NCBI GenBank assembly: GCA_016098155.1
Contig: JAAAJB010000314.1
Coordinates: 1 to 38,314 of the forward strand
Direction: 5' to 3'
DNA: 38,314 nucleotides
DNA from: Actinomortierella ambigua
Lineage: Eukaryota; Mortierellomycota; Mortierellomycetes; Mortierellales; Mortierellaceae
Shown here: piece by piece, positions 1-11,531 of the stretch
Position numbering within the stretch: position 1 is the first letter of the stretch
How the letters are laid out: every line of letters begins with the position of its first letter
Position numbers and translations under genes: made by a program
Notes under the pieces: generated by a model
What the model saw: only the letters and a program-made list of their open reading frames with translations
Database searches by the model: none
Told to the model about the DNA's origin: nothing

Positions 1-94
1 AAAAGAAAAAGAAAAAGAAAAAGAAAAAGAAAAAGAAAAAGAAAAAGAAAAAGAAGAAGAAGAAGAAGAAGAAGAAGAAGAAGAAGAAGAAGAA
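1..94. repeat. Purine microsatellite (AAAAAG)n then (GAA)n
   Basis: An AAAAAG hexamer array runs into a GAA triplet array at the window edge. Similar A/G-rich tracts lie at about 1051-1180 and 2132-2185. They separate the degenerate gene copies downstream, so they look like part of the duplicated unit. Confidence 0.95.
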
Positions 95-954
95 AAAAGA
101 ACTCCCTCCCACGACACAAGCCATCCCTCTCCCCTATACTACACACAATCAAAACACAAACTACATCCTTCCCCGCTATCCTGCAATCCGGTCTACCACA
201 CGGCCATCTTAGGCGCCTCAAGGTATGTACCCAAGAAGGAGTGACAGGCAGATGAAATTGTTGAGTGTCCAAATGGAAAGAACTAATGACTGACTCTCCT
301 TATATTCTCCTGACGTGTGTGTAGCCCATTAGCCTGCTCCTCGGAAAGGGCCAGCAATACACTCACTTCCACGCCTAGATGTCCAAAGACCGCCGGGTCA
401 AGTGGCTGGGGTGGATAAATATGGGCCTGCCTACTTCGTATCCATTGGCGCCCAGTCTTCCATGACCCTAGCCACGCGACCAGGGACCATTTTCTCTCGA
501 CCTCTAAAGCTTAAGGTATGCTTGGTATTTGCTTGCTCTGTAACGAGTAGAATGAGTGGGACATGAAGCGACATGTTGAAAAAGCCTTTTGCTAACGTTT
601 CTTTCCTTGCTCAATGTCTTTGCTTTTTAAATAATCAATTTCCGACTAGCACAATCCCATGTGCCCCACAAACAACACCAAAACACATCAAGAGGAAGAT
701 GGTCCCCAAGAACAACAAAGGTGGCTGCCACAACCCCGGGGGTTCAAAGGTACAGTGTGTATGAACTTGTAGTGCATGTTATGAAAACCATTCAAATCCG
801 ACACTGCCTTCTCACTCTTCCTGTTCTCCCTCGCTGTTTCACGTAGATCAAAAACCTGCACTCTCCACAACCCCAGACTTCCCATCCCCGGGTCACCACC
901 TTTCATTCATCCAACCCAATCCCTGCCCTCGCACCTGTCATAAGCAGCCCATGA
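95..954 (+). pseudogene. Degenerate spliced gene, tandem copy A
   Basis: No known family is recognised. Splice-like signals divide the copy into exons ending at 222, then 325-515, 650-749 and 847 to a TGA at 952-954. Donors are GTATGT (223), GTATGC (516) and GTACAG (750). Acceptors TAG lie at 322-324, 647-649 and 844-846, with CTGAC or CTAAC branch-like motifs upstream. Exon 2 reads protein-like (LLLGKGQQYTHFHA), then hits an in-frame TAG at 376-378 where copy B has TGG. A second protein-like stretch in the same exon (YFVSIGAQSS...TRPGTIF) is in another frame. Copies A and B differ often at third codon positions, which points to a protein-coding ancestor. A spliced non-coding transcript is the alternative. 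Confidence 0.5.
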
Positions 955-1050
955 AGACTGCATAGCCATCATTACCATTCACACTGCGTCAAAGGGCAGG
1001 GCCAGCATCCTCCAACATAACCTACTCCCCACTTCACACTCCACATCTCC

Positions 1051-1180
1051 ACAAAAAAAAAAGAAAAAAGAAAAAAGAAAAAAGAAAAAAGAAAAAAGAC
1101 AAAAGAAAAAAGACAAAAGACAAAAGACAAAAGACAAAAGAAAAAAGAAAAAAAAAGAAGAAGAAAAAAGAAGAAAAAGA
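1051..1180. repeat. A/G-rich microsatellite between copies A and B
   Basis: Imperfect array of AAAAAAG, ACAAAAG and GAAGAA units. It sits at the same place relative to copy B as the array at 1-94 does to copy A. Confidence 0.9.
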
Positions 1181-2034
1181 TCCCCTTCCCACCACACAAG
1201 CAATCCTCTCCCCTATACTACACACAATGCATTCTTCCCTACTTCCTTACAATCCGGTCTGACACACGGCCACCTTAGGCGTTTCAAGGTATATACACAA
1301 GAAGGACTGGCAGGCGGATGAAATTGTTAAATGTCCAAAGGAAAGAACCTATGACTGACTCTCCTCATATTCTCCTTGAACATGTGTGTAGCCCATAAGC
1401 CTGCTCCTCGGCGACGGCCAGCAGTACACTCACTTCCACGCCTGGATGCCCAAAGACCGCCGGGTCAAGTGGCAGGGGTGAAAAATTCGGGCCTGCTTCG
1501 TATCCAGTGGCGCCCAGTCTTCCACGGCCCCAGCCACGCGACCGGGGACTATCTTCGCTGAACCTCTACAACTTAAGGTATGGATCTTGGTATTGGCTTG
1601 CTCTGTAATGAGAAGAATGAGTGGGATGCGAAGCGATATGTCGAGAACGTCCTTTGCTAACATTTCTTGCCGAACGTCGTTAATCGATATCCGACTAATT
1701 AGAACAATCTAATGTACCCTACAAACAAGAACCATCAACACCCATCACACATCAAGAGGAACCCGGTCCGGTCCCCAAGAACGACAAAGGTGGCTGCCAC
1801 GACCTCGAGGGCTCAAAGGTACAGTGCGTATGAACTTGTAGTGCATGTTATGAAAACCATTCAAATCCGACATTGCCTTCTCACTCTTCCTGTTCTCCCT
1901 CGCTGTTCCACGTAGATCAAAAACTGGCACCTTTCGAACATCTGCCATGCCCCCAGACTCCCCATCCTTGGGTCACCACCTTTCAACCATCCAACCCAAT
2001 CCATGCCCTCGCACCTGTCATAAGCAGCCCATGA
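1181..2034 (+). pseudogene. Degenerate spliced gene, tandem copy B
   Basis: Direct repeat of copy A at an offset of about 1.07-1.08 kb, alignable almost throughout and including the introns. Predicted exons end at 1288, then 1392-1577, 1703-1818 and 1916 to TGA 2032-2034. Exon 2 is open where copy A has its stop (HFHAWMPKDRRVKWQG) but reaches TGA about ten codons later. The end of that exon (GAQSSTAPATRPGTIFAEP) is readable only after a frame change. Exons 2 and 3 differ in length from copy A (186 vs 191 nt, 116 vs 100 nt), so the two copies cannot keep one frame. Splice sites are better preserved than the frame. Confidence 0.5.
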
Positions 2035-2189
2035 AGACTGCATAGCCATCATCACCATTCAGGCTGCGTCAAAGGGCATGGCCAGCATCCTCCAACACAA
2101 CCTACTCCCTACATCACATTCCACATCTCCGCAAAAAAAAAAAAACATGAAAAAAGAAAAAGAAAAAAAGAAAAAGACAAAGACAACTA

Positions 2190-2620
2190 TACCCAACAGC
2201 GCCAGCAACCAGAAGGTGCAGCTCGTTTGTGCGGGCTTCTTCAAGTCAATAATATGCTGTCTTGAGCTTCCAAAGGTATGTGCTCGAAGCGCCCGTGTTT
2301 GGAACATGTAATCCTATTAATTCGATGACAAGTTCATAGAGCTAAACAACTTACTTTACTTCTTTGTGTTGTTGCTTAGGCCACATCCACCGCTTCGATT
2401 CCACTCATTCAGACACTCGCGGGTCGGCTCCGCAACAAGACAGCTGGGGGGGGGGGCACTCTTTCTCATGCTTGACCACACAAAGGTATGTTGTTATGAG
2501 CGAGTCTCGTGCACTGGTGATACATTAGCATGCTGAAATATGATTTTCAACTGACACAATATCATTTGATATACTCCATCGTATTCCTGAGTAATTAGAA
2601 CCTTGCATACGATGCACAAA
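2190..2620 (+). pseudogene. Degenerate spliced gene, copy C
   Basis: Resembles copy D about 0.8 kb downstream. Both have a short exon ending before GTATGTGCTCGAAG (donor near 2275), an exon containing AAGACAGCTGGGG that ends before GTATG (near 2486), and an acceptor just before AACCTT (about 2600). A run of 11 G in the middle exon and nearby stops break the frame. Sequence similarity to copies A and B is weak, but the exon/donor layout is alike. Confidence 0.4.
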
Positions 2621-2995
2621 GCATGACACTGGAACAACCACGATTTCCACTTCCACTACCATCACTACCACCTATACAAACCATCTTCCTCCCCAATTCA
2701 AACCACCACTCTTTCGGCACCCCCATTACACCAACAACACCCATTGAACCAAAGCAAAAAAAAAAAAAAAAAAAAGACCCACCCCCACCACCCCAACCAC
2801 CACTACCACTACGGTCATTACTCCACCTATGCAAACCACCCTCTTCAAAACGAAAACATCACTACATTGCTGTATCCCTTTCTACTCCAACACCCAAACA
2901 CTCAAACAAAACAGAACACAAGCAAGAATAGAGGCAAAAAAATAAAGAAAGAAAAGACAATTATAACAACTAACAGTGTCAGCTACCCATAAACG
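2621..2995. other. Low-complexity spacer with poly-A
   Basis: C/A-rich sequence with a poly-A run at about 2757-2775 lies between copies C and D. Open frames on both strands are His/Pro/Thr or Gly/Phe-rich and follow base composition. I see no convincing gene. Confidence 0.6.
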
Positions 2996-3545
2996 TGGTA
3001 TGCTTGTGCGGGCTTTCTTCGACTAACTATGATAAGCAAGTCATATAATATACTGTCTTGTGCTTCCAAGGGTATGTGCTCGAAGCACCAGTGTTTGGAA
3101 CATGTGGTCCTGCTAGATATTGAAATAGTCACCTTGCGACTGGGCCCTGCTCCCATTCTTCCCGTAGCTTTTTCAGCCCAAAAGCCAGCAAGGCACTTGT
3201 GGGCCGCCCTCGTATCAAGACAGCTGGGGATTACTCTTACTCGTCTTCGACCACAGAAAGGTATGACGCTGGGTGAACGATGCTATGAATGACTCTGGTG
3301 GACTGGATGATACACATATCGAAATGACCCTCTGCTGACATGGTGCCTTTTGATGTACTCCATTTTCCCCCCTGAATAGAACCTTACGCGCTTTTGACTT
3401 TGGCCTAACACGCCGAAAAAGAGGAGAGGACAGGGTTTTCTTGGCCCTCGTAGCCTGTTTCCGTTTTTGGGATTTTGCAGCGAAGCCGTCACCTGAGGGC
3501 GTTGAACCCAGCCTCTTGTTGATGCCCTTGTTCATGTTCGCTTGA
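2996..3545 (+). pseudogene. Degenerate spliced gene, copy D; antisense frame also open
   Basis: Predicted exons are about 3000-3071, 3177-3260 and 3380-3545, with GTATG donors at 3072 and 3261 and CAG or TAG acceptors. The last two exons join in one frame (TAGDYSYSSSTTE, then RTLRAFDFGLTRRKRGED) and stay open to TGA 3543-3545. The first exon does not join cleanly. The opposite strand is also open from an ATG at 3535, giving a Lys/Arg-rich protein start of about 50 residues (MNKGINKRLGS...), and would diverge from RAD50 by about 250 bp. I cannot tell which strand, if either, is translated. Confidence 0.35.
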
Positions 3546-3782
3546 GCATTCCACCAACAATCATTCAGGGCAGAAACTGCGTTGCATCACCAGCCGAGGG
3601 AGTAATTCATTGGACAGTTCTTTCCCTCGCGAATGTTATTTTCGTCTGTTTCCCGTCACCCTGCCTTGCCAGCACGCTCCCTGTCACCCACTTGTCTATC
3701 GTTGCCACCACTTTTTTTTTTCTTCTTTTCTTCTCTATCATACGACCATCATCCTTGGGCACAGTGAGCCCCACCCTCCGCA

Positions 3783-6700
3783 ATGTCTTCCATCCAGAGC
3801 CTTCTAGTGCGTGGCGTTCGTTCGTATGATCCTGATGGCACGCAAACCATCGACTTTCTCAGCCCTGTCACTCTTGTGACAGGCGCGAATGGGTCAGGCA
3901 AAAGTACCATCATTGAAGCCCTTCGATACGCGACCACAGGCGAGTGGCCTCCCAACTCGAAGAATGGCGCATCCTTTGTCAACGATCCCAAGGTATGGAG
4001 AGGGGAGGTGTGCCACAAATGAGTCAGAGTCTACATGGTTTCAGCGTAGCCAAAAAAAAAAACATTCATTACCTCCGCATATTTACTCACTGATAAAAAG
4101 CATATCACCCATCTCCCATCTAGATGAGCGGCTCGCCCAGCGTCAAGGCGCAGGTCAAGCTCCAATTCCAGAATGTGAATCAGCGGGAGATGATTGTCAC
4201 GCGATCCGTGAGTGTGTCGACGACGAAAAAGGGCCAGTCATTGAAGACGTTGGAGACGGTGTTGGCGATGCATGATGCGGCCACAGGGCGGCAGCAGTCT
4301 GTGAGTTCGAAATGCGCAGAGATTGATGCAGAGCTGCCGCTCAACTTGGGTGTGTCGCGCGCGATCTTGGACAATGTCATCTTTTGCCACCAGGAAGACT
4401 CGTACTGGCCCATGTCAGAGCCTGCAGCGCTAAAGAAGAAATTTGACGAGATTTTTGCGTCGACCAAGTATACAAACGTCTTGGAGAATATTCGCGTGTA
4501 CCGCAAGAGCCAGGACACAGATATCAAATTACTCAATGCAGAGGTCGAGCATATCCGGCAGAACAAGAACAAGGCGGAGCGGGTAAGGAATTCCTCTTCC
4601 TCCATCGGTTAATCTTTTCTTCCTTTCTACTTTTTGGATCGAAGAGAAGAAGCATCAAAAAAGGGCAATCATGGGAGCTGCGCGACTCACAAAAAAAACG
4701 TTTGTTTCTGGTCTCCAAAAAAAAAAAAGGTCCGTCAAGCCCATGCAACAGGCATCGAAACCATCGCAAAGAGTGAGGAGCGGATCCAAGTCCTGGACGA
4801 CGAACTGGAGCAACTGGCATCGGACATTAGCCGGTTGATTGCCAAGACGCGCGAGTTACAGGTGCTAGAGACAAGCCTCCATAGCCTGACGCAGGAGCAG
4901 AAACAAGTCCAGGCGAGTCTGCGCGAGATGGAGGGCACTTTTACACAGTACCGAGAGACAGATACCGAGTTACAGGAGATGCTTTTCCGGCACGAGCTCA
5001 GTCTCAAGACGGCCGACCAGGAACGGTCCAAGCATGAGGAGAAGCGGAGCAAGGCTGTCGCCAATATCCGCAACCTGCAGTCGAGTGTTCAGGACGTTCT
5101 ACAGGACATGGGCCACTTGCGCGCCTTGCTGGAGACCCACCGACGCAAACAGACGGATCGAGATCTGTTGATTCAGCAACTGGCCAGTCTTTACAGCTTC
5201 GAGGGCTTCCAAAGGGGGCAAATGAGTGGAGAAAGTTGCATGGCGACAGCTGATGTTCGACGGTTTCTCGACCGGCTCGAGTTGCAGATTCAACAGCGCC
5301 AAAGTCAAGTCGACAGCATCAAAGCGGACCTGCGGGCTCGGGAGCAGAAGGTGCGTTCCGAGCTGTCGGACAAAAAAGCCAAGATGGACATGGCGTCATC
5401 GGTGCGGGCACGGACGGTCAACGCCAAGACAGCGGCTCAGACCAAGCTTCGACAGCACAAGACGGAACTCCAGCGGTACCAAACGACAGAGGCCGATCTC
5501 GAGGCGACCCAACGGATGGCGACCGAACAAGAATCCAGTCTGGCGACCTTGCAGGCGAGTGCGACCCTCGAGGACAAGGAGGCTCAGCGTTGGGCCAAAA
5601 CGGCCGAGGTGGACCGGCTAGAGAATGCGTTGGCGCGCCTGAGCGAGGAGAGCTCGGCCCAGATCCAACATGCGGGCGCACGCGCTCGGCTGTCGCTCTT
5701 GCAGACCGAATCGGCGGCACGTCGCACTCGATTGCTCGAGCTCCAGGCCCAGCATCAGGCCGCGCTCAAGGCGCTCCTCAAGGTCTCCACTGTGGTAGAC
5801 CCGACGACGGTGTCAGCCCAGCTGGAACCGTTGGTGAAGAGCAAAGAGGCCGCTGTCCGGTCGTCGTTGGCTCAGGTGGAGAAGGCGCGGCAGGAGCTTG
5901 CAGCGGTCGAGGCGCAGCTGGAGGGCGTGAGACAGTCTCTTGCTAGGCAGCGCCAGTTTGTTCAAGGTAAAAAATGGGTCGATTGTATATCCACTGTTTA
6001 GAGAAAGATAGGTACCGGGGGGGGAAGAGGTGACGGATACTAACGAGTATCTTCTTCTATACTATATTCGTTGATAGAGTCCAAGAAGACAATCGAGAAG
6101 GAATGTGGGTCTGAACCTTTGCCCGATGTTCTGGCCAAGGCCGAGGCAGAGAATGCCGAGATACGAGCGTAAGTATGATTCGCAGTTGACTCCACTGACA
6201 CACAACTACTTTGTTAGGAGGGCTTTTCTTCAAGAGGACATAACTTTGACGCCATTCTTCTCGATGTATTAGCGCGGCCATGGACTACAAGGTTCTTGGC
6301 ACAATGTACGGTAAATTCCTCGACTTTGCCTCGCAAAAGCATGGATGCCCTCTCTGCAAGCGAGGAATGGATGAGCAACAAGAAGCCCAGTTCACAGCAT
6401 CGGTATGTGTCACTCGACCCCCAGCTGTTTCGTCTCTACTCCTTTTTTTTTGTTCTTCCAGTCATTTGAATTTGATCGTCTATTGATTTTTTCATCTCTT
6501 CATTTTCTCCCTTGATCATTTTTTTATAATAGCTCCAACGGATGATGAAGAGGGCTCAAGATGAAGAAGAGGACGAGGAGTTGATCGCCTCGGAGGCCAA
6601 GGTGAAGGCACTCCAAGCCCTTCGTTCCACATGGGATTCAGTAACTCGCATTGAGGCCACCGAGATTGTAGAGCTGGAGAAGCAACTCGAGAGTCTGACA

Positions 6701-8784
6701 CAGAAGCGGCAATCGGTTGTCGACGGCATGGAAGTGGTATGTACTCGTGTGTGCTCTTTAGGTGACTCGTTAGGAAGCTTTTGTTTTCACTGACCATCAA
6801 TTTCCATCGACCTCCCTCCCTCCCTTTTTTGTTGAATAGGCCGAGATGGAGCATGCTAGCCAATCGACAGAGCTGGAGGACATGCGGCCTTTGGTCCAAG
6901 CCGCTGAAGAGATGGCGAATCTTGCGCAGGAGAACGACCAGGCAGCATCAACCATTCAGCAACTCGAGGCAGAGCTGCTGTGCACGGGCTCGACCAAGTC
7001 CTCGGAAGAGCTACAGCAAGAGTACGAAGAGGTCAAGACCAAGATCCAGACGGCCCGTGGGGAGGTACGGCAGCTGACCGAAGAGATTTCGTCGACGCAA
7101 AGCGAGGTTCAGCGTCGAGAGCAAGCTTTGAGAAGCTTGCGGGAGCGGAAGACGCAACTGGAGAATGCGATGGAGCGCAAGACGCAGGTGGAGGAGCAGA
7201 TGAAGGAGACGGAGGAGTCGATAGAGCAGCTGGAGAAGGAGACGGAGGAGCAAAAGCAGGAAGAGGAACGGTTACAGCCAGAAATGGAGCGACTGAAGAC
7301 GTTGTTGTTGACTATGGGGAATGAGGGCCATGCCAAGGAGCGCGAAGCCCAGCAGCAGGTCACGGATCTGCAGACCAACTATGAGCGCGTCAACATGTAT
7401 CATAACGAAATTGAACGGTAACGTCTCATTTGGTCTACCGATGGTTAATGTCGTTAAAAGTGAAGGGGATTTTTTTTTTTATTTGACTATGTCCTGACCT
7501 TATTTTTTTCTTTCATTTTTCATCGACGATAGTGTGGACACAAAGAATACTCAGGCCAGACTCTCCAAATTGGAAATTTCGACAGAGGAGACGAACGAAG
7601 AGATTCAGGTCCTCACGCGTGAGGTAGAGGCGATGGACCGGCATACACAGGAGCTTGGCGAAAAGCTGGCAGACCTCAAGGAGCTACAGCGCAACATCAA
7701 TGATAACCTGCGGTACCGGAGGTACAAGGCTCGCATTGAAGAACTCGCCAGTCAGGTGGCATCGTTGCAGGAGAAGCGCGCGCACGAGTCCGAACAGACC
7801 TACAACCGACAACTTAATCGCCTAAACACAAAACAGTCTGATCTGAATGCTGAGGTAAAAGGGCGTGAAGAGGGGGGGGGGGAGCCTAGAATCATGGATA
7901 CACTGGAGTACACGAGGGGCGAGACAGGCTAATCATGAATAATGTTCATCGTTCCTTCTATCCTTGTAGCGTGCCGGTCTTAAGGGTGAGCTTCGACAAC
8001 TCGAAAGTCAAAAGCGAGCCTATGAGCATGAGCTAGAAACTGACTATCGGGATGTCGGTCAAAAATATCTTGACAGCCTTATTAGGCTGAAGGTAAGAGG
8101 CTATGACCATATGACCTTTGAGTTTTTAGGAATGTTTACAGAGTGGCGTTCCCAACACCCTTTATTTTTTTTTAACCAACATCTTCTTTTCTTCTGTGGC
8201 CACGGTAGACGATCGAGATTGCCAACTCGGACCTGGAAAAGTATTCGAAAGCACTACAAAGTGCCATTGTTGCATACCATACGATGAAAATGGAGGAGAT
8301 CAACCGGCTAATCAAGGAGTTGTGGACGAACACCTATCAAGGGAACGACATTGACTGGATCGAGATCCGATCGGACCAAGAAGGGTTGCGCGCGAACCAG
8401 ACTTACAACTACCGAGTCGTGATGGTGCAACAAGGAAATGCGCTGGACATGCGAGGGCGATGCAGTGCAGGACAAAAGGTGCTAGCGTCGATCATTATCC
8501 GGCTGGCGCTGGCAGAGTCGTTTTCGGTGAGCTGTGGGATTCTGGCGTTGGACGAGCCGACGACGAATCTGGACCATGCCAACATCAAGAGTCTGGCGGT
8601 GTCGTTGGCGCGGATCATTGACAAGCACCAGCGGCAGGCGAATTTCCAGCTGTTGATCATTACGCACGACGAAGACTTTTTGCAGATGATGAACGTGTCG
8701 GATTATGTGGACCATTTTTACCGCGTGTCCAAGGATGCGCGCCAGTTTAGCAAGATTGACAAACTACCCATCACTGCCGTTTAA
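3783..8784 (+). CDS. RAD50: DNA repair protein RAD50, 10 exons
   Basis: SMC-like ATPase of the Mre11-Rad50 complex, acting in the nucleus in double-strand break sensing, end tethering and repair. Exons: 3783-3992, 4124-4582, 4730-5966, 6078-6168, 6273-6402, 6533-6736, 6840-7417, 7533-7854, 7970-8092, 8209-8784. They join in frame to 1309 aa, against about 1312 for yeast and human Rad50. The N-terminal lobe has Walker [10 protein letters not shown] (34-42), then [12 protein letters not shown] and the conserved [16 protein letters not shown]. Long coiled coils (about 180-660 and 720-1110) flank the zinc hook CPLC at 691-694, which dimerises Rad50 through zinc. The C-terminal lobe has the signature CSAGQK (from 1203), Walker [13 protein letters not shown] (D1233, E1234) and the H-loop ITHDEDF (H1271). 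The start ATG matches the usual Rad50 N-terminus. Intron 2 ends in an A-rich acceptor. Frame and alignment support every junction. Confidence 0.97.
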
Positions 8785-8882
8785 CACCCCCCCCCCTCTC
8801 TCTCTCCCGAAAGGAACCAGATAAATGAAACAAAAAATAGCATATCATGTCCTGTGATTGTAAGATGGGGCATTGACCATCG

Positions 8883-8892
8883 TTTATTTATT
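8883..8892 (-). terminator. Putative poly(A) signal for the carboxypeptidase gene
   Basis: Overlapping AATAAA hexamers on the minus strand lie about 60-70 nt past the stop at 8953. Only 168 bp separate this stop from that of RAD50, so the convergent 3' UTRs probably overlap. Confidence 0.5.
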
Positions 8893-8952
8893 GTATACAC
8901 TGCAGACTTTTTAAATGTCAAAATTTCTACCACTTGGAGACAATTTGCGATC

Positions 8953-10936
8953 TTAGAGGCGGTGGGCGAGCCAGCGGTTCAACATGTCCAAGCTCTCAGC
9001 AGGCTTGTCATAAGGAACCATATGGCCGGCGCCAAAGACACGCAAGAAGGTCATAGGGCCCGCGGAGCGGATATCGCCGGCATGGTGACCATTGGCGTGC
9101 CAGCGACGGTCGGGAGCGTCCTGCATCTTGTACTGGCCAAACCAAGGCAAGGCCAAAGCCCAAGCCTTGTTGCCCATCCAGTTGCAGATGAAATCGGCAT
9201 CGCCCGAGTACAGTAGGACGCGGATGCCGTCGTCGAGCAAAGGAATGAGGAAGCGCTGGGCAGGCTTCATGACATCGCCCGTGAGGGCGAAGCGACGGCC
9301 GACGCCGCTGTCACAGGACTCGTAGACAGACTTTTCAGCATCGACGCCGAGCTGGTGTTGGACGTCGGGCCGGTTGAGGTAGGTCTTGATGGAGTTGATG
9401 ATGGGGTAGCACAGGCCCTCGACCTCGCACTTGAGACGGACGTCGTAAGGGTTGACGCCGGTGTTATAGGCTGGGGCGACGACGTTTCCGCAATACAACT
9501 CGGCGGGCACGCACAGCAGTGGGGACTCGGTGGCGTAGCAACGCTCGATCATGGCTATACAGGCTGGGAGATGGCGCTTCATCTCTTCGTACTCGCTCTC
9601 GGTGACGATGGGTGCGTACGTGTTGTTGATGGCCATCTCCGGGTACAAGGGGTACTGCAGACGAGCGTCCGTGAGGCCGTTGCCGATCAGCAACGACTCG
9701 AGGTTGATGTGCAGCAGGTGGCCGGGACCGCGCGGGCCGGACGACGACGACGACGACGATGGCAACGGCGACATGGACGGGTACACGTACTTGTTCATGG
9801 TATGGATCATGTGGCCGATGGCGGGCACGTAATGGCCGCCATAGGACTCACCGGCGAGATGAAAGTCCAGGCGGTGGTACTTGGGGAACTCGGCAAAGAA
9901 GATCTGGAGCAAGGCGTAGACGTCCTGAGCGGCGGCATAGGAGCTGGAGACGGTGTCGCCGTAGGAGAAGCCGACGTTGGCGGGCTGGTCGAGGAAGAGG
10001 ACGGACGCGTTGGAGTTCCAGGAGTGAGGGTTGAAGATGGTGTCGTCGCCCTGGTCGTTGACCTGGCAGGGGCCCAGCTCCATCAGAAGACCCAGGAAGG
10101 ACGAGCAGCCGGGCCCACCGTTGAGCCACATGACCAAGGGGTCGGTCTTGGGCTGGTTGCGCGACTCGAAGAACCAGAAGAAGAAGTGCTTGGTGGGACT
10201 GACATCCAGATATCCCGAGTACTAGGAGTTGCGCAAGGTTGGGTTGAGAGAAAAAGAAGGTTCATTGTTGTTAGTCCAAGTCGTGACTTTGGCTCTTGTT
10301 TTTTTTGTTGATGAGAAAAGTGCTTGCCGTTTTTGGTACACATCGCATCGTGTTGCGGCGACCGTTGATCACCATTTTGGAAGGGCAGAAGGGAAGGAGA
10401 TTTCGTCTCTCCCACGCCTCAACTGTCACTTTTCTCAGGATGCCGTTTGCGCAAAGTAAGAAGGGGTGGGGAGAGAGAGAGAGAGAGAGCATGCAAAGTA
10501 CCTGCGTGACATGGGGGTCACAGAGTTTGGGCTTGCGGAGTCGCATCTGGATTCCGGGGAACGAGTCGTGCTTGAGCACCTTGAAGTACTCGCCAGACTC
10601 GCTGGTCGCGTCCTCGACGGCGTGCCTTGCATCCTCGAGAGCGTGTTTTGCATCCTCGAGAGCGTGTTTTGCCTCCTTGACCTTGTGCTTGAGATCCTCA
10701 ATGGCATCATGGACCTTGTTCTCGACCTTCTTCCCCCAGTTGTCAAAGAGGGGAACCCTCTCGGGCGGCTCAACAAGGCGCGAAGGAGTGTCAAAGTCAA
10801 ACTCGCCCGCAGCATCCTCTGTGTCTTGCATGCGGAGTGCAGATGAGGATCGTGCAGAGGCCGTGGATACCAGCAGCGCAGAGGCCGCAAGGGTGAACAG
10901 ACCTACGGACAACAGGCGCTTGGAAAGAATTCCCAT
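8953..10936 (-). CDS. Serine carboxypeptidase, carboxypeptidase Y-like (peptidase S10)
   Basis: Removes C-terminal residues from peptides; the family acts in the fungal vacuole. Exons on the minus strand are 10936-10502 and 10221-8953, separated by a 280-nt intron (GTACTT...TAG), giving 567 aa. The N-terminus has a signal peptide (LLSVGLFTLAASALLV) and a propeptide with a charged heptad-like repeat (HALEDAK/HALEDAR/HAVEDAT). The junction restores the CPY sequence VTQ-YSGYLDV, then FFFWFFESRN and WLNGGPGCSS (oxyanion region). The catalytic triad is Ser271 in GESYGG, Asp488 in SGDADFICNW and His545 in GAGHMVP. The ICNW and HMVPYDKP motifs favour carboxypeptidase Y over KEX1 types. A Ser/Gly-rich insert follows TMNKYVYPSM and there is no C-terminal membrane segment. 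Vacuolar location is inferred from family. Confidence 0.95.
10604..10680 (-). repeat. 21-bp coding tandem repeat in the CPY propeptide
   Basis: Three near-identical 21-nt units (CTCGAGGATGCAAAACACGC type) encode the seven-residue repeat HALEDA(K/R) in the propeptide. They predict one charged amphipathic helix. Confidence 0.8.
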
Positions 10937-11531
10937 GCTTGCTGTCTTTTAGAGAGAGAGAGAAAAAAATTTACAAAAGGGGGAAGGAGGGGGAGGGAAG
11001 GCGAGAGTGAATGCAAACACCAAATGCAATTCAGACAAGAAGAGAAGAAGAAGAAAAAAAAAAGAGATTCAGAATGTCGAGTTCAATGAGCATAGTGTAC
11101 CTGACAGGTAGGCCGGCCCGCTCGAAAAAAAAAAAAAAAAAGCCAGAGAGACAAGGTTCAACGGACACGACGCGCTGTTCTGGGCCGGAATGTTTCGCAT
11201 CCAAATGGTGCGGATTGATGAGGGCGCACCAAGAGGTCTAAACACACGCCACCTACTACGCCTCGCCGCAGGCCCTACAAGTCTTGGCACGCACGATCGA
11301 GAGCTCAGGTTCTCATATGGCAGGACCATCTAATCCATCCGTTTGTCAACTTTCAAAGCGTCACAGTTTTCTTGTGTTGTAGTCGTACATGTATATTTGT
11401 ATATATTTTTATTGCATTGGTGGAAATTGTGTGCAACCTCAACGGAACAAAGGGGTGACTAAAGTATTATCATTTCCCCCCCTTTCCTCACTCCTTTTCG
11501 TCGTCATCCTTAAAAGTACCCAGCAGAGACC
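10937..11531. other. Intergenic region: CPY promoter and GNAT-1 3' flank
   Basis: Lies between two minus-strand genes. The part next to the CPY start holds GA-rich tracts (10951-11070) and a poly-A run near 11125-11140, typical of promoter low complexity here. No gene is seen; the small open frames follow base composition. Confidence 0.6.
11408..11413 (-). terminator. Putative poly(A) signal for GNAT-1
   Basis: AATAAA on the minus strand, about 120 nt past the stop at 11532. Confidence 0.45.

Noticed and set aside
9355..10311. 318-codon plus-strand open frame
   Set aside because: It lies antisense to carboxypeptidase coding sequence with intact catalytic motifs, and is Val/Gly-rich as expected for a shadow.
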